Shown here: positions 8,746 to 17,336 of the stretch, one piece after another
How positions within the stretch are numbered: the stretch's first letter is position 1
Layout: every line of letters starts with the position of its first letter
Assembly (NCBI RefSeq): GCF_040549045.1
Contig: NZ_JBEWTB010000002.1
Span: forward strand, 3,584,501 to 3,648,500
DNA length: 64,000 bases
Origin: Endozoicomonas sp. NE40
Lineage (GTDB): Bacteria; Pseudomonadota; Gammaproteobacteria; Pseudomonadales; Endozoicomonadaceae
Reading direction: 5' to 3'
The notes under the pieces: model-generated
The model's database searches: none
The model's input: the letters and a program-made list of their open reading frames with translations, nothing else
Told to the model about the DNA's origin: nothing
Translations under genes and position numbers: made by a program

Positions 8746-9800
8746 ACCAGCCCCCCCTTTGCTCTGAAGGCGCCTCTGGAAGCGATGGCGCGACCATCCG
8801 CACAGCTTAGCAGAGATAGAAATTGCTGCTGGGGCTGATAGGGTTGAAGGGGTTGACCAGTAAGCCAGGCTTTCAGATTCTGGTGCAATACCGGTGCCTG
8901 ACGCACTGCATACACACCGCACTTGGCCAGGGCGGCTTCTGTAAAGGCGGCAATATCGCCACTGGCAAAAACGTTGTCGTGGCTGCATGACTGCAGAAAT
9001 GGATTGACGCGTATAAAACCCGTCCGGTCAGTGCTTAAGCCACTGTGGGCAGGCCAGGGGGCGGGACAGGCCGGTGTGGCAAGGATGACCTGATCATAGG
9101 GCAGATGCTGCCCCGACAGACTGCTGATGCAATGGTCAAGAACAGTGGCCACCTGAAAACTGGCATGAACCTTAATGCCTTTCTGAACCAGTTCATTAGT
9201 AATCAGTTGTCGTACAGCAGGGGAATGCCCCGGCACAACACCGTTTGAAGTAATGATGTGTACGGTCAGTGCTGTGCTGTATCTGAATCGTTCTCTCAAT
9301 GCCATGGCAACTTCAACACCTGCCGCACCACCGCCAACAATGACCAGATTAAAAACCTTTGACTGTTGCTCAAACTGATTCAGTCGTTCCTGAAACTCTT
9401 CTGACAGCCACGGAAGAAAACGCTTTACAGGCTTAATGCTGATGCAGTCAGGACCATCAACCACCCGGCTCTGGGTAGAGCCCGTATTGATCGACAGTGC
9501 ATCGTACTTCAGGGTTTGACCGTTCAGTGTGGTGAGTTCATTGCTGTCAGCTGCCAGCCCGGTAATTTCATCTTCAATAAATTCACTGCCACTGCTTTCT
9601 GCCAGTACTTTCAGGTCTATGTGTGCCTCTTCCGGCTGATAGACACCGGCAATCACTCCGGGCAACATGCCGGAGTACGGGGTGTAGCGGGTACTCGACA
9701 GCAGTATCAGCCGACAGGGCAGGGGGTGTTTCTGTAATGCTTTCAGCAGCAGGGCGTGAGTGTGGCCGCCACCGGCAAGCACAAGGGTGTTTTCTTTCAT
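8655..9800 (-). CDS. NDH-2/SQR-like FAD-dependent pyridine nucleotide-disulfide oxidoreductase
   Basis: The protein has 381 residues with two dinucleotide folds: FAD at the N-terminus (LVLAGGGHTHALLL) and NAD(P)H or a second site at VIVGGGAAGVEVA (about 155-167). The GGGHTH start, the TPYSGMLPG loop and the C-terminal WKNWIDKRFM resemble the oxidoreductase domain found fused to selenide,water dikinase (SelD) in many proteobacteria. Here it stands alone without the SelD part. Its 3' end overlaps the rhodanese gene by 91 bases. The pairing with a sulfurtransferase suggests a role in sulfur or selenium redox chemistry; that is inference. It diverges from the transporter gene at 9883. Confidence 0.8.
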   Translation of the reverse strand: MKENTLVLAGGGHTHALLLKALQKHPLPCRLILLSSTRYTPYSGMLPGVIAGVYQPEEAHIDLKVLAESSGSEFIEDEITGLAADSNELTTLNGQTLKYDALSINTGSTQSRVVDGPDCISIKPVKRFLPWLSEEFQERLNQFEQQSKVFNLVIVGGGAAGVEVAMALRERFRYSTALTVHIITSNGVVPGHSPAVRQLITNELVQKGIKVHASFQVATVLDHCISSLSGQHLPYDQVILATPACPAPWPAHSGLSTDRTGFIRVNPFLQSCSHDNVFASGDIAAFTEAALAKCGVYAVRQAPVLHQNLKAWLTGQPLQPYQPQQQFLSLLSCADGRAIASRGAFRAKGGLVWLWKNWIDKRFMAQFPLPLPGSMGSSAAS

Positions 9801-9882
9801 TACGGATGGCTACTCCGGAAGAATACAGGATTCATTTTTCCATAGTCTAAACTGTCTGCTCCATCTGTAAGAGGTTAGCCGT

Positions 9883-11196
9883 TTGGAATCACGAAAGCTG
9901 TCTTTACTGCCACTGACTATGCTGGTGACCGGTAACATGATGGGAGCCGGTATTTTCCTGCTGCCATCCTCACTGGCAGGCTACGGGTCGATAGCGCTGC
10001 TGGGCTGGATAGTCACAGTAGCCGGTGCAGTCATGCTGTCACTGGTGTTTGTGCGTCTGGCTGCAGTGTGTGAAAGTGGCAGCGGACTGTATGCATTTAC
10101 CCGGGAAGGGCTGGGGCGGTATGTGGGGTCTCAGGTGGTTTATGGTTACTGGGTGGCGATATGGATTGGCAACACGGCGGTCGCTATTTCCGGTGTGGGC
10201 TATCTGAGCTATTTCTTTCCGGTACTTGCTGATCAGTGGGTGGCCACTTTATCAGCCATATTGGTAATCTGGCTGCTGAGTTGTCTGAACATGCGAAATA
10301 TCCGCATGATTGGTAATTTTCAAATCGTCACCGCGTCCTGCATGCTGATACCTGTGCTGATTGTTGGAGTACTGGGCTGGCTCAGTTTCGACAAACACTT
10401 GCTTGTGGACTCGTTTAACGTGACCGGGCAGCCGGTACGTCAGGTTATCTCTGAGTCACTGACGATTACTTTGTGGTCGTTTATTGGTCTTGAGTCAGCC
10501 TGTAATCTGGCCGGACATGCCAGAAACCCTGAACGGGATGTTCCCTTTGCCACTTTCTTTGGTACCCTGCTGGCAGCGATTCTTTATATCCTCAGCACTA
10601 CCGCCATGATGGGGGTTGTTCCAAACGATGTGCTGCAATCTTCAGCCGCGCCTTTCTCTGTAGCAGCGCGTTACATTCTGGGGGACTGGGCCGGTGAGCT
10701 GGTCAGTGCCATGGCCGTGATTGCCTGCTTTGGCAGTTTAAATGGCTGGATTCTGATGCACGGCCAGGTGGCCAGGTCAGCCTGTGCAGATGGCCTGCTG
10801 CCCAGGGTGTTTGGGAAGTTAAACAAACATGGCTCACCCAGCTACGGTTTGTTAATCACGTCTGTCCTGATGTCCATTCTGTTGCTGATGACTGTTGAGC
10901 CGACGGTTCAGAAACACTTTGAATTTATCATTTTAATCGCTGTTTACATCATGCTACTGGCGTATTGTTGTGCCTGTATCGCCTGCCTTAATATCCAGAG
11001 GCGTTCAGGCCAGATTGAACAACCAGTATTGTGGGGGGTGATCATTGTACTGGCTCTGGGTTACTGCTTCTGGAGTTTGTCTGGAGCGGGTTATCAGATC
11101 CTGATGAACGGTACACTTCTGGTTGGCTGTGGCAGCCTGGTTTACTGGTTGCTGGAAAGAAGGTCAGCGACAAGGATTGATGTAGGACAGTCTTAA
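9883..11196 (+). CDS. APC-family amino acid/polyamine antiporter (AdiC/PotE-like)
   Basis: The 437-residue inner-membrane transporter has about 12 hydrophobic helices. It has the substrate-binding helix 1 motif GNMMGAGIFLLP (compare GNIMGSGVFLLP in AdiC) and the helix 6 motif LWSFIGLESACNLAG. The latter includes the gating Trp of AdiC-type antiporters and is followed by RNPERDVPFAT. The family exchanges basic amino acids or polyamines; substrate is not predictable here. The start is a TTG at 9883, with AGAGG 8-9 bases upstream; the first in-frame ATG would remove the N-terminal 12 residues. It is a single gene, divergent from the FAD oxidoreductase. Confidence 0.85.
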   Translation: MESRKLSLLPLTMLVTGNMMGAGIFLLPSSLAGYGSIALLGWIVTVAGAVMLSLVFVRLAAVCESGSGLYAFTREGLGRYVGSQVVYGYWVAIWIGNTAVAISGVGYLSYFFPVLADQWVATLSAILVIWLLSCLNMRNIRMIGNFQIVTASCMLIPVLIVGVLGWLSFDKHLLVDSFNVTGQPVRQVISESLTITLWSFIGLESACNLAGHARNPERDVPFATFFGTLLAAILYILSTTAMMGVVPNDVLQSSAAPFSVAARYILGDWAGELVSAMAVIACFGSLNGWILMHGQVARSACADGLLPRVFGKLNKHGSPSYGLLITSVLMSILLLMTVEPTVQKHFEFIILIAVYIMLLAYCCACIACLNIQRRSGQIEQPVLWGVIIVLALGYCFWSLSGAGYQILMNGTLLVGCGSLVYWLLERRSATRIDVGQS

Positions 11197-11283
11197 GTCC
11201 GGCAGGCTGCTAACTGGAATTATTCGCGCACAAGGGACTAACCTCTGATTTTTTACTCAAACGTATCTTAGGTTATTTTAAAA

Positions 11284-14124
11284 ATGCTTGAGCCTTCACA
11301 AAAGAATAAGTTGATTCCACTCAAATTCGTCGCAGGGTTGGTCATTGGCCTGGTATTCTTCAAAACTGGCCTTGAGTCGGCAGAAGCTAATAATATAAAA
11401 GCGCTACCTCTTAGATCCGCTATTTTATTTTTACACCTCCTCCCCTTCTCCCAAATAAATACTCCTGAATTCCGGCTAGATTTGGAATGGTGGGGCGCTC
11501 GAAAAAAACAAGACCTTCAAACCCCTCCTGACGACCCCAGAGCGCATTATCTGGTGCCGTCGATTCGTACAGCCCGGTCGTCTGAAAAACTGAAAGAAAT
11601 ACAGCAATGGATTGAGATAACAGGTGATATCGACCAAAGAGTCAAGTGGTATTATGAGGAGCATGATGGAAGTTTTTTTGAAAGGGCAGTGGAATATAAG
11701 CGCCGATCACAATGGGGCAAAGGGGATGGAAGGTATCATGACTGCCCCGGTAAGGTTGATCAGGTCGGTCATCTGGTGTATGAACCCTGCCTCTACGGGA
11801 ATGAACATCACTCCCTGTCTCCCCTTACGCACGCTTTTCTTTCTGAAAACCTGAGTGCTGCTGCTTTACTGATCAGTTACGGAGCACCACTGGAGCCAAA
11901 TTTATTACATATACTGGCGTCGGATAATAGTTCATCGCGCCCTAAAGGTGCCGCATGGAAGCTGCTAACCCTTTATATTAAGGCTGGGGGGCCTTCCGGG
12001 ATAGCCAGAGTTGCGCAAGTTCCATCTCTGCAAGAGCTGTTTCACGCATCCAGAGCGAAGTTAATCACCTCTGTTGTCTCTTCACCCTTCTACTCACCTG
12101 TAACAGGTGGCGTTGAGCATATTGAAGCAGCACTCAGACAGCTCGCTCAAGACCCTGTTGTACAAAATATGAATAGTTATGGAGTTCCACAAAATACAGG
12201 GCTATCCAACCCTCTATATGAGGATTATATCAACAAGAAAGACTCAAATGGTTTTACAGCCCTTGCCAGAGCCGTTATAGCGAGACATTTTAACTTTCCT
12301 GTACCTGCATTAATTGCATTGGGTGCAGACCTGTCAATCCCTCCTCCGGACAATTGGTCATTATTAATGCCGGTCTTAGATTATCCCGAGTATATACAAG
12401 CATTATTAAATGAAGGTCTGTCTGCTTTACAAAAAGACCCGGAAGGTTATTCGGTTCTTGATTATGCAGGAAAGAGGTTTGAGGGGTGGTTTTCAAAAGA
12501 AAGTCACCTGGTTATTACTACCCTCTGCCAAAGCGTTAGTCCGGACACAACATTTCATCTGGCGGGATCACAAATAACCTGTGCCGATTGGATAAATGAG
12601 AATTTCGAACAATATGGTGCCTCATTCAAAAATAAAATAAATAAACTACGCACACTTAAAACTCTTAATAAAGACCAGTACTTTCCTGAAACCATAGAAC
12701 AATTGGTGCAAAATAATAAGATAAATGGGATGAGGGATATGGCCAGCGATATAAGTTTGTCGGATTTAGATAACCTTATAAAAAGACATGAATATTATAA
12801 TTTTCATCCCAGCAGGTTGCTATACAAAAGTACTAATTTAAAAATGATTCGAACACTTCTTGAATGGGGTGCTTCCCCTGATATCGACAGGCAAAATTTT
12901 GGTTATAGCGATGGTTACTACAATAATTTTAATATTTTTAACAACGTAAAACTTCTAAGAAAGCCACAGTCATCGCCTTTTATATCCTCTATAAGGTCAG
13001 GGAACCTTGATCTGGTTAAACTTTATCTGGAATATGGATCTGACATTGGTCAGAACGGTATTTTTGCTGCAGCTATTGAAAGTGGTCAGCCCGATTTACT
13101 ACTTTTTTTTCTTGATATGGGAATCAGTGTTTCTTATTTCCTGACAAGTGAGCTTGTCATTGATACACCGGTTAAAACTCTTGAAAACACAAGGGGTACA
13201 ATAGTATCAAAAGATATAAATTTGTTGCTTAACTTATATATTACCACTCGTTTTGAAAGGCACTCACAACAACCACTAACAGAGCAACAGTTTCTTGATC
13301 AGATGCTTGATTTAGCGATTATTGACGATAATCCAAAAGCTGTTGCTCTTGCTTTGTCCCGGGGAGCTAACCCTAATATCGATTGTGGCTGGAGATATGA
13401 CTCATCAGGGCAAGATGGCTGTCGATACGGGGTACTGTACGCATTGCTTAAAGCCTCTGGCAATCCCAACTCCCCGTCAATCGTGCGGCTCTTATTGCTA
13501 TTTGGTGGCAGCGCAACCAATATCGTAATGGACTACAAGGCTCCGTTTCCATATTGGAAACAAGAAACTGTTGCTCCTGCTGATTATCATTTACAAAACC
13601 CGGAAGTATCGGACGAACTGATTTTTTCATCGGCAATTAAGTATCGGGGAAGTTATCTTGATATAAATGGCAATTTGCAACCTTTCTATTCTTATCTAAA
13701 CAGTCCGGTCAGTACCCTTGGTAGCTGTTCCAAAACAAATTACGCATATGATACCTTACTCCCAACGTTTTGCTGGGCAATAGCACCTGAAAACCGGAAA
13801 GTTACCTTGATACAGCACCTCAATAACGACCCTGGCTATGCCGTTAATGACGACTCTGGCCATGCCGTTCAGGATGTAACATCCCTTATTGATCAGATGT
13901 CCAATGCCATGAAACTGGCAAAGGTGCATACGGACAAATTGTTTGCCTCCCCCGTTTGCACCTGTCTAAACCTTAAAAAGGACTCATACCTTCCAGAAGA
14001 TGCAGAGGAATTAACGGATTTTTACCCATATTGCCAGCGAGTACGTGATCAACTGTCAGATAGCACCAAGCAGTTGTTGAATAATCATTGTGGTGTTTCA
14101 TCCACTGATTCAGTTACGAATTAA
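11284..14124 (+). CDS. Large exported ankyrin-repeat protein
   Basis: The protein has 946 residues. The N-terminus has a hydrophobic signal-like segment (LKFVAGLVIGLVFF, residues 13-26) followed by ESAEA, consistent with export. Ankyrin-type repeats occur in patches: around 185-205 (AAALLISYGA), 330-380, 516-535 (MIRTLLEWGASPD), 573-618 (LVKLYLEYGSDI, LLLFFLDMGISV), 682-700 (AVALALSRGANPNID) and 731-745. Several cysteines near the C-terminus (CTCLN, CQR, NHCG) suit an extracytoplasmic protein. The base composition is clearly more AT-rich than the flanking genes, suggesting separate acquisition. Ankyrin repeats mediate protein binding; the partner, possibly in a host, is unknown. Confidence 0.8.
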   Translation: MLEPSQKNKLIPLKFVAGLVIGLVFFKTGLESAEANNIKALPLRSAILFLHLLPFSQINTPEFRLDLEWWGARKKQDLQTPPDDPRAHYLVPSIRTARSSEKLKEIQQWIEITGDIDQRVKWYYEEHDGSFFERAVEYKRRSQWGKGDGRYHDCPGKVDQVGHLVYEPCLYGNEHHSLSPLTHAFLSENLSAAALLISYGAPLEPNLLHILASDNSSSRPKGAAWKLLTLYIKAGGPSGIARVAQVPSLQELFHASRAKLITSVVSSPFYSPVTGGVEHIEAALRQLAQDPVVQNMNSYGVPQNTGLSNPLYEDYINKKDSNGFTALARAVIARHFNFPVPALIALGADLSIPPPDNWSLLMPVLDYPEYIQALLNEGLSALQKDPEGYSVLDYAGKRFEGWFSKESHLVITTLCQSVSPDTTFHLAGSQITCADWINENFEQYGASFKNKINKLRTLKTLNKDQYFPETIEQLVQNNKINGMRDMASDISLSDLDNLIKRHEYYNFHPSRLLYKSTNLKMIRTLLEWGASPDIDRQNFGYSDGYYNNFNIFNNVKLLRKPQSSPFISSIRSGNLDLVKLYLEYGSDIGQNGIFAAAIESGQPDLLLFFLDMGISVSYFLTSELVIDTPVKTLENTRGTIVSKDINLLLNLYITTRFERHSQQPLTEQQFLDQMLDLAIIDDNPKAVALALSRGANPNIDCGWRYDSSGQDGCRYGVLYALLKASGNPNSPSIVRLLLLFGGSATNIVMDYKAPFPYWKQETVAPADYHLQNPEVSDELIFSSAIKYRGSYLDINGNLQPFYSYLNSPVSTLGSCSKTNYAYDTLLPTFCWAIAPENRKVTLIQHLNNDPGYAVNDDSGHAVQDVTSLIDQMSNAMKLAKVHTDKLFASPVCTCLNLKKDSYLPEDAEELTDFYPYCQRVRDQLSDSTKQLLNNHCGVSSTDSVTN

Positions 14125-14136
14125 GACTGAACCTCA

Positions 14137-14173
14137 GGAGAAAGGGCAACAGCTCCTGCGTTGCCCTTTCTCC
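14137..14173 (+). terminator. Strong hairpin after the ankyrin gene
   Basis: Perfect 14-base arms (14137-14150 and 14160-14173, GGAGAAAGGGCAAC and its complement) enclose a 9-base loop, starting 12 bases after the stop codon. No T-run follows on either side. It lies between convergent genes (ankyrin on plus, spoVR on minus) and may serve both. Confidence 0.6.
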
Positions 14174-14296
14174 GGCATCCTTGTCGTCGTGCGATTGCAA
14201 TAAGCTGTTCTAAAAGTTTTTGCAATCCTCGCTACGGACACTTAAGACCGACAGGCTCCTGGCAGCAATGATGACTTAAAAATGGATGGTTAATTG

Positions 14297-15880
14297 CTAT
14301 ACGCCCTCCTCCTGATAGAGTTCTTCTGTTGGGAGTTCATAACGGTTGATCAGTTTATCCTGCAGGTCAACAGACTCCATTCTTACGTCAAAACCCCAGA
14401 GCCTGTGCAAGTGTTTGATGATTTCCATAGCGCTGTCGTCTTCAACGGGTCGCCCCTGATGCATGTAATGCCTGAGCGTCAGTGAGCGGTCGCCTCTGAC
14501 ATCTGCGCTGTAGATTTGAATATTTGGTTCCCTGTTGCCCAGGTTGTACTGGGCTGCCAGAGATTCGCGCAGATTGCGATAGCCCATTTCATCGTGAATG
14601 GCACTGACCTCCAGATAGGATTCACGATCATCGTCGTTAATACAGAACAGGCGCAGGTCACGCATCACTTTAGGTGAGAGATACTGAAGGATAAAACTCT
14701 CGTCCTTGAAGTTGCGCATGGCAAAATGCACGGCTTCCAGCCAGTCAGAACCGGCCAGGTCCGGGAACCAGTAGCGGTCTTCTTCCGTCGGGTGTTCGCA
14801 CATACGGCGTATATCCTGGAAGATGGCAAAACCCAGGGCATAAGGGTTGATGCCGCTGTAACGCTGGTCATCAAAAGCAGGCTGGAACACCACATTCGAA
14901 TGAGAATGCAGGAACTCCATAATAAAGCCTTCAGTGATCAAACCTTCGTTATACATCTCATGCATCAGGTGGTAATGCCAGAAGGTCGCCCATCCTTCAT
15001 TCATCACCTGTGTCTGTCGCTGAGGGTAGAAGTACTGGGCAACTTTTCGCACGATGCGGATGACTTCACGTTGCCAGGTTTCCAGTAACGGGGCATTTTT
15101 CTCAATAAAGTACAGAATATTTTCTTCAGGGTGCTGCGGGTAGCGGAATTCCTGTGCCTGTTGTTCTGTTTCTTTAATTGGAATGGTGCGCCACAGATCA
15201 TTCAGATTGCGCTGAATGTACTCCTCACGCTCTTTAGCCAGCGCCTTTTCCTGCTCCGGTGAGATAGGGCGAGGTCGTTCGTATCGGTTTACCCCCTGAT
15301 TCATCAATGCATGACAGGCGTCCAGTATTTCTTCAACGGCATCCATGCCGTGCTTTTCTTCGCACTGTGCAATGTAATTTTTGGCAAACAGCAGATAATC
15401 AATAATGGAATCCGCATCCGTCCACTGGCGGAACAGATAGTTGCCCTTGAAAAACGAATTATGACCATAGCAGGCGTGGGCAATCACCAGTGCCTGCATG
15501 GGCATGGTGTTCTCTTCCATCAGGTAGGCGATGCAGGGATTGGAGTTGATAACGATTTCATAAGCCAGCCCCATGTGGCCCCGCTGATAACTCTGCTGAT
15601 TGCTGAGAAACTGTTTGCCAAAACTCCAGTGGTTGTACATCAGGGGCATGCCAACTGATGCATAGGCATCAATCATCTGTTCGGAACTGATGACTTCGAT
15701 CTGATTGGGGTAAGTGTCCAGTCGAAATTTGTCTGCCAGGCGGGCAAATTCCCGGTCATACTGTTCCAGTAGCTCAAAGGTCCACTCGGAACCGGTGGAG
15801 ATAAAGTTCTGTGTGACTGGCTTTTCTTGTGCCACACTTTTTTGTGTTGCCTCTGATTCGAGGATGTCGTTATCAGGCAT
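14297..15880 (-). CDS. SpoVR family protein (YcgB)
   Basis: The 527-residue cytoplasmic protein belongs to the SpoVR family (E. coli YcgB is ~510). Characteristic stretches include MPLMYNHWSFGKQF, GLAYEIVINSNPCIAYLMEEN, HACYGHNSFFKGN and NEGWATFWHYHLMHEMYNEG. The biochemical activity is unknown; the family is induced with PrkA and YeaH in starvation. The ATG at 15880 overlaps the yeaH stop by 8 bases, so translation is probably coupled. The frame extends 34 codons upstream inside yeaH, but that extension is arginine-rich shadow sequence. It is the third gene of prkA-yeaH-spoVR. Confidence 0.94.
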   Translation of the reverse strand: MPDNDILESEATQKSVAQEKPVTQNFISTGSEWTFELLEQYDREFARLADKFRLDTYPNQIEVISSEQMIDAYASVGMPLMYNHWSFGKQFLSNQQSYQRGHMGLAYEIVINSNPCIAYLMEENTMPMQALVIAHACYGHNSFFKGNYLFRQWTDADSIIDYLLFAKNYIAQCEEKHGMDAVEEILDACHALMNQGVNRYERPRPISPEQEKALAKEREEYIQRNLNDLWRTIPIKETEQQAQEFRYPQHPEENILYFIEKNAPLLETWQREVIRIVRKVAQYFYPQRQTQVMNEGWATFWHYHLMHEMYNEGLITEGFIMEFLHSHSNVVFQPAFDDQRYSGINPYALGFAIFQDIRRMCEHPTEEDRYWFPDLAGSDWLEAVHFAMRNFKDESFILQYLSPKVMRDLRLFCINDDDRESYLEVSAIHDEMGYRNLRESLAAQYNLGNREPNIQIYSADVRGDRSLTLRHYMHQGRPVEDDSAMEIIKHLHRLWGFDVRMESVDLQDKLINRYELPTEELYQEEGV

Positions 15881-17156
15881 TCTCGGCCTCCTTCTTCTCG
15901 AAGAGCTTGCGGAACACCGGGTAGATGTCCCCATGGCCACGAATTTGTTGCATGGCGAAATGTCCGGGATTCTCCTTCTCAATCACCTTGTATTCATGCC
16001 AGAGGTTCTGGTGATGGCGGTCGGTGATTTCCACGTAAGAGTAATACTGGGTTTTGGGTAACAGTTTTTCCTCAATGATCTTCCGGCACTTACTGGAGTC
16101 CGCTTCCCAGTTATCCCCGTCAGAAGCCTGGGCAATGTAAATATTCCACTCACTGGGCGAATAACGATCCAGCAGAATTTCATCGGTCAGGCGCAGGGCT
16201 GAAGACACCACTGTGCCGCCGGTTTCCCGGGCATAGAAAAAGTCGTGTTCGTTGCACTCCCTGGCTTCGGAATGATGGCGGATAAAGACCACTTCGATTT
16301 TTTCGTAATTTCTTTCCAGGAACATATACAGCAACAGAAAGAAGCGTTTGGCGATATCCTTGATTTCCCGGGTCATGGAACCGGAGACGTCCATCACACA
16401 GAACATCACAGCTTTGCTGGAGGGCTGCGGCACCTTCATCATGTTGTTGTATTTCAGGTCAAAGTCATCAATAAACGGCAGTCGTTTAAGCTTGCCATTC
16501 AGCTCGGTAATGCGTTGCCTGAGTTCTTTGACACGGAACTGATCCGTGTCTGCCGGGCTGACTTCCATTTCCCGCAGTTCACGTTTCAACTGACGAATTT
16601 CCCGACGCTCTTTACCGGACAGGGCAATGCGCCGGGCGTGTGCCGCACGCAGTGAGCGTACAACGTTTAACCGGTCCGGTGAGCCGGCCGAGGTAAAGCC
16701 TGCCCGCTTGAGTTTGAATTCGGTAATGTCTTTCAGTTCTTTGCGAACCAGGTTAGGCAGCGCCAGGTCTTCAAACAGGTATTCAAGAAATTCATCCCGG
16801 TTGATCTGGAAGACAAACTCATCGGTGCCTGAACCACTGTCACTGGCTTCACCGTCACCGGAACCCTTACCGCCTCCACCTTCCGGACGCTGGAAACGGT
16901 CGCCGGTGTTGAACTCTTTATTGCCGGGATGAACCTGTTCGTGCTGACCGCCCTGACCATGATGGAAGACGGGTTCACTCAGGTCTTTTCTGGGAATGCT
17001 GATATCGCTGCCGCTCTGGACATCAGTAATAGATCGCTGGTCAACGGCGTCCTGCACCGCTTCTTTTACCAGGTTTTTGTAGCGCCTGAGGAAGCGCTGG
17101 CGATTGACCGTACTCTTCTTTTTCGCGTTAAGGCGACGGTCGATGATGATGCTCAT
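15873..17156 (-). CDS. yeaH: DUF444 protein YeaH (von Willebrand A-like)
   Basis: The 427-residue protein matches YeaH/DUF444. It has an N-terminal basic region (RRLNAKKKSTVNRQRFLRRY), a glycine/glutamate/aspartate-rich linker around residues 75-110, and a C-terminal vWA-like domain with a MIDAS-type FCVMDVSGSM motif (about 255-264). The family is encoded with the PrkA serine kinase and SpoVR and responds to nutrient stress; its molecular role is unsettled. AGGAGAG lies just upstream of the ATG at 17156. It is separated from prkA by 180 bases containing two hairpins and overlaps spoVR. Confidence 0.94.
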   Translation of the reverse strand: MSIIIDRRLNAKKKSTVNRQRFLRRYKNLVKEAVQDAVDQRSITDVQSGSDISIPRKDLSEPVFHHGQGGQHEQVHPGNKEFNTGDRFQRPEGGGGKGSGDGEASDSGSGTDEFVFQINRDEFLEYLFEDLALPNLVRKELKDITEFKLKRAGFTSAGSPDRLNVVRSLRAAHARRIALSGKERREIRQLKRELREMEVSPADTDQFRVKELRQRITELNGKLKRLPFIDDFDLKYNNMMKVPQPSSKAVMFCVMDVSGSMTREIKDIAKRFFLLLYMFLERNYEKIEVVFIRHHSEARECNEHDFFYARETGGTVVSSALRLTDEILLDRYSPSEWNIYIAQASDGDNWEADSSKCRKIIEEKLLPKTQYYSYVEITDRHHQNLWHEYKVIEKENPGHFAMQQIRGHGDIYPVFRKLFEKKEAENA

Positions 17157-17247
17157 GGACGCTCTCCTTAGGTACTTTGTTATGGTGCATCCTTTCTGTG
17201 AAAGCAGAGGGGTGCTTATTGTTTTGGTGCGTTACTGTAAGGGGGCG

Positions 17248-17274
17248 GACTCATGCCTTAAAAAGGCATGAGTC
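17248..17274 (-). other. Perfect 12-base inverted repeat between prkA and yeaH
   Basis: Arms 17248-17259 (GACTCATGCCTT) and 17263-17274 enclose an AAA loop. It lies 63 bases after the prkA stop in the intercistronic gap. There is no T-tract on the minus strand, so it looks like a processing or stability hairpin that could set the ratio of prkA to yeaH-spoVR message. Confidence 0.55.
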
Positions 17275-17280
17275 GTTCTT

Positions 17281-17327
17281 TCCATGATTTTTTTATCGGA
17301 AAGCGATGCTTTCCGCTCGCTCATGGA
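17281..17327 (-). other. Nested hairpin just after prkA
   Basis: A 7-base stem (GGAAAGC 17298-17304, GCTTTCC 17308-17314) sits inside an outer pair TCCATGA 17281-17287 / TCATGGA 17321-17327. It begins 9 bases after the prkA stop. On the minus strand an A-rich rather than T-rich stretch follows the inner stem, so it is not a standard terminator. It may be a 3'-end protective structure. Confidence 0.45.
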
Positions 17328-17336
17328 TGAGGTTAC

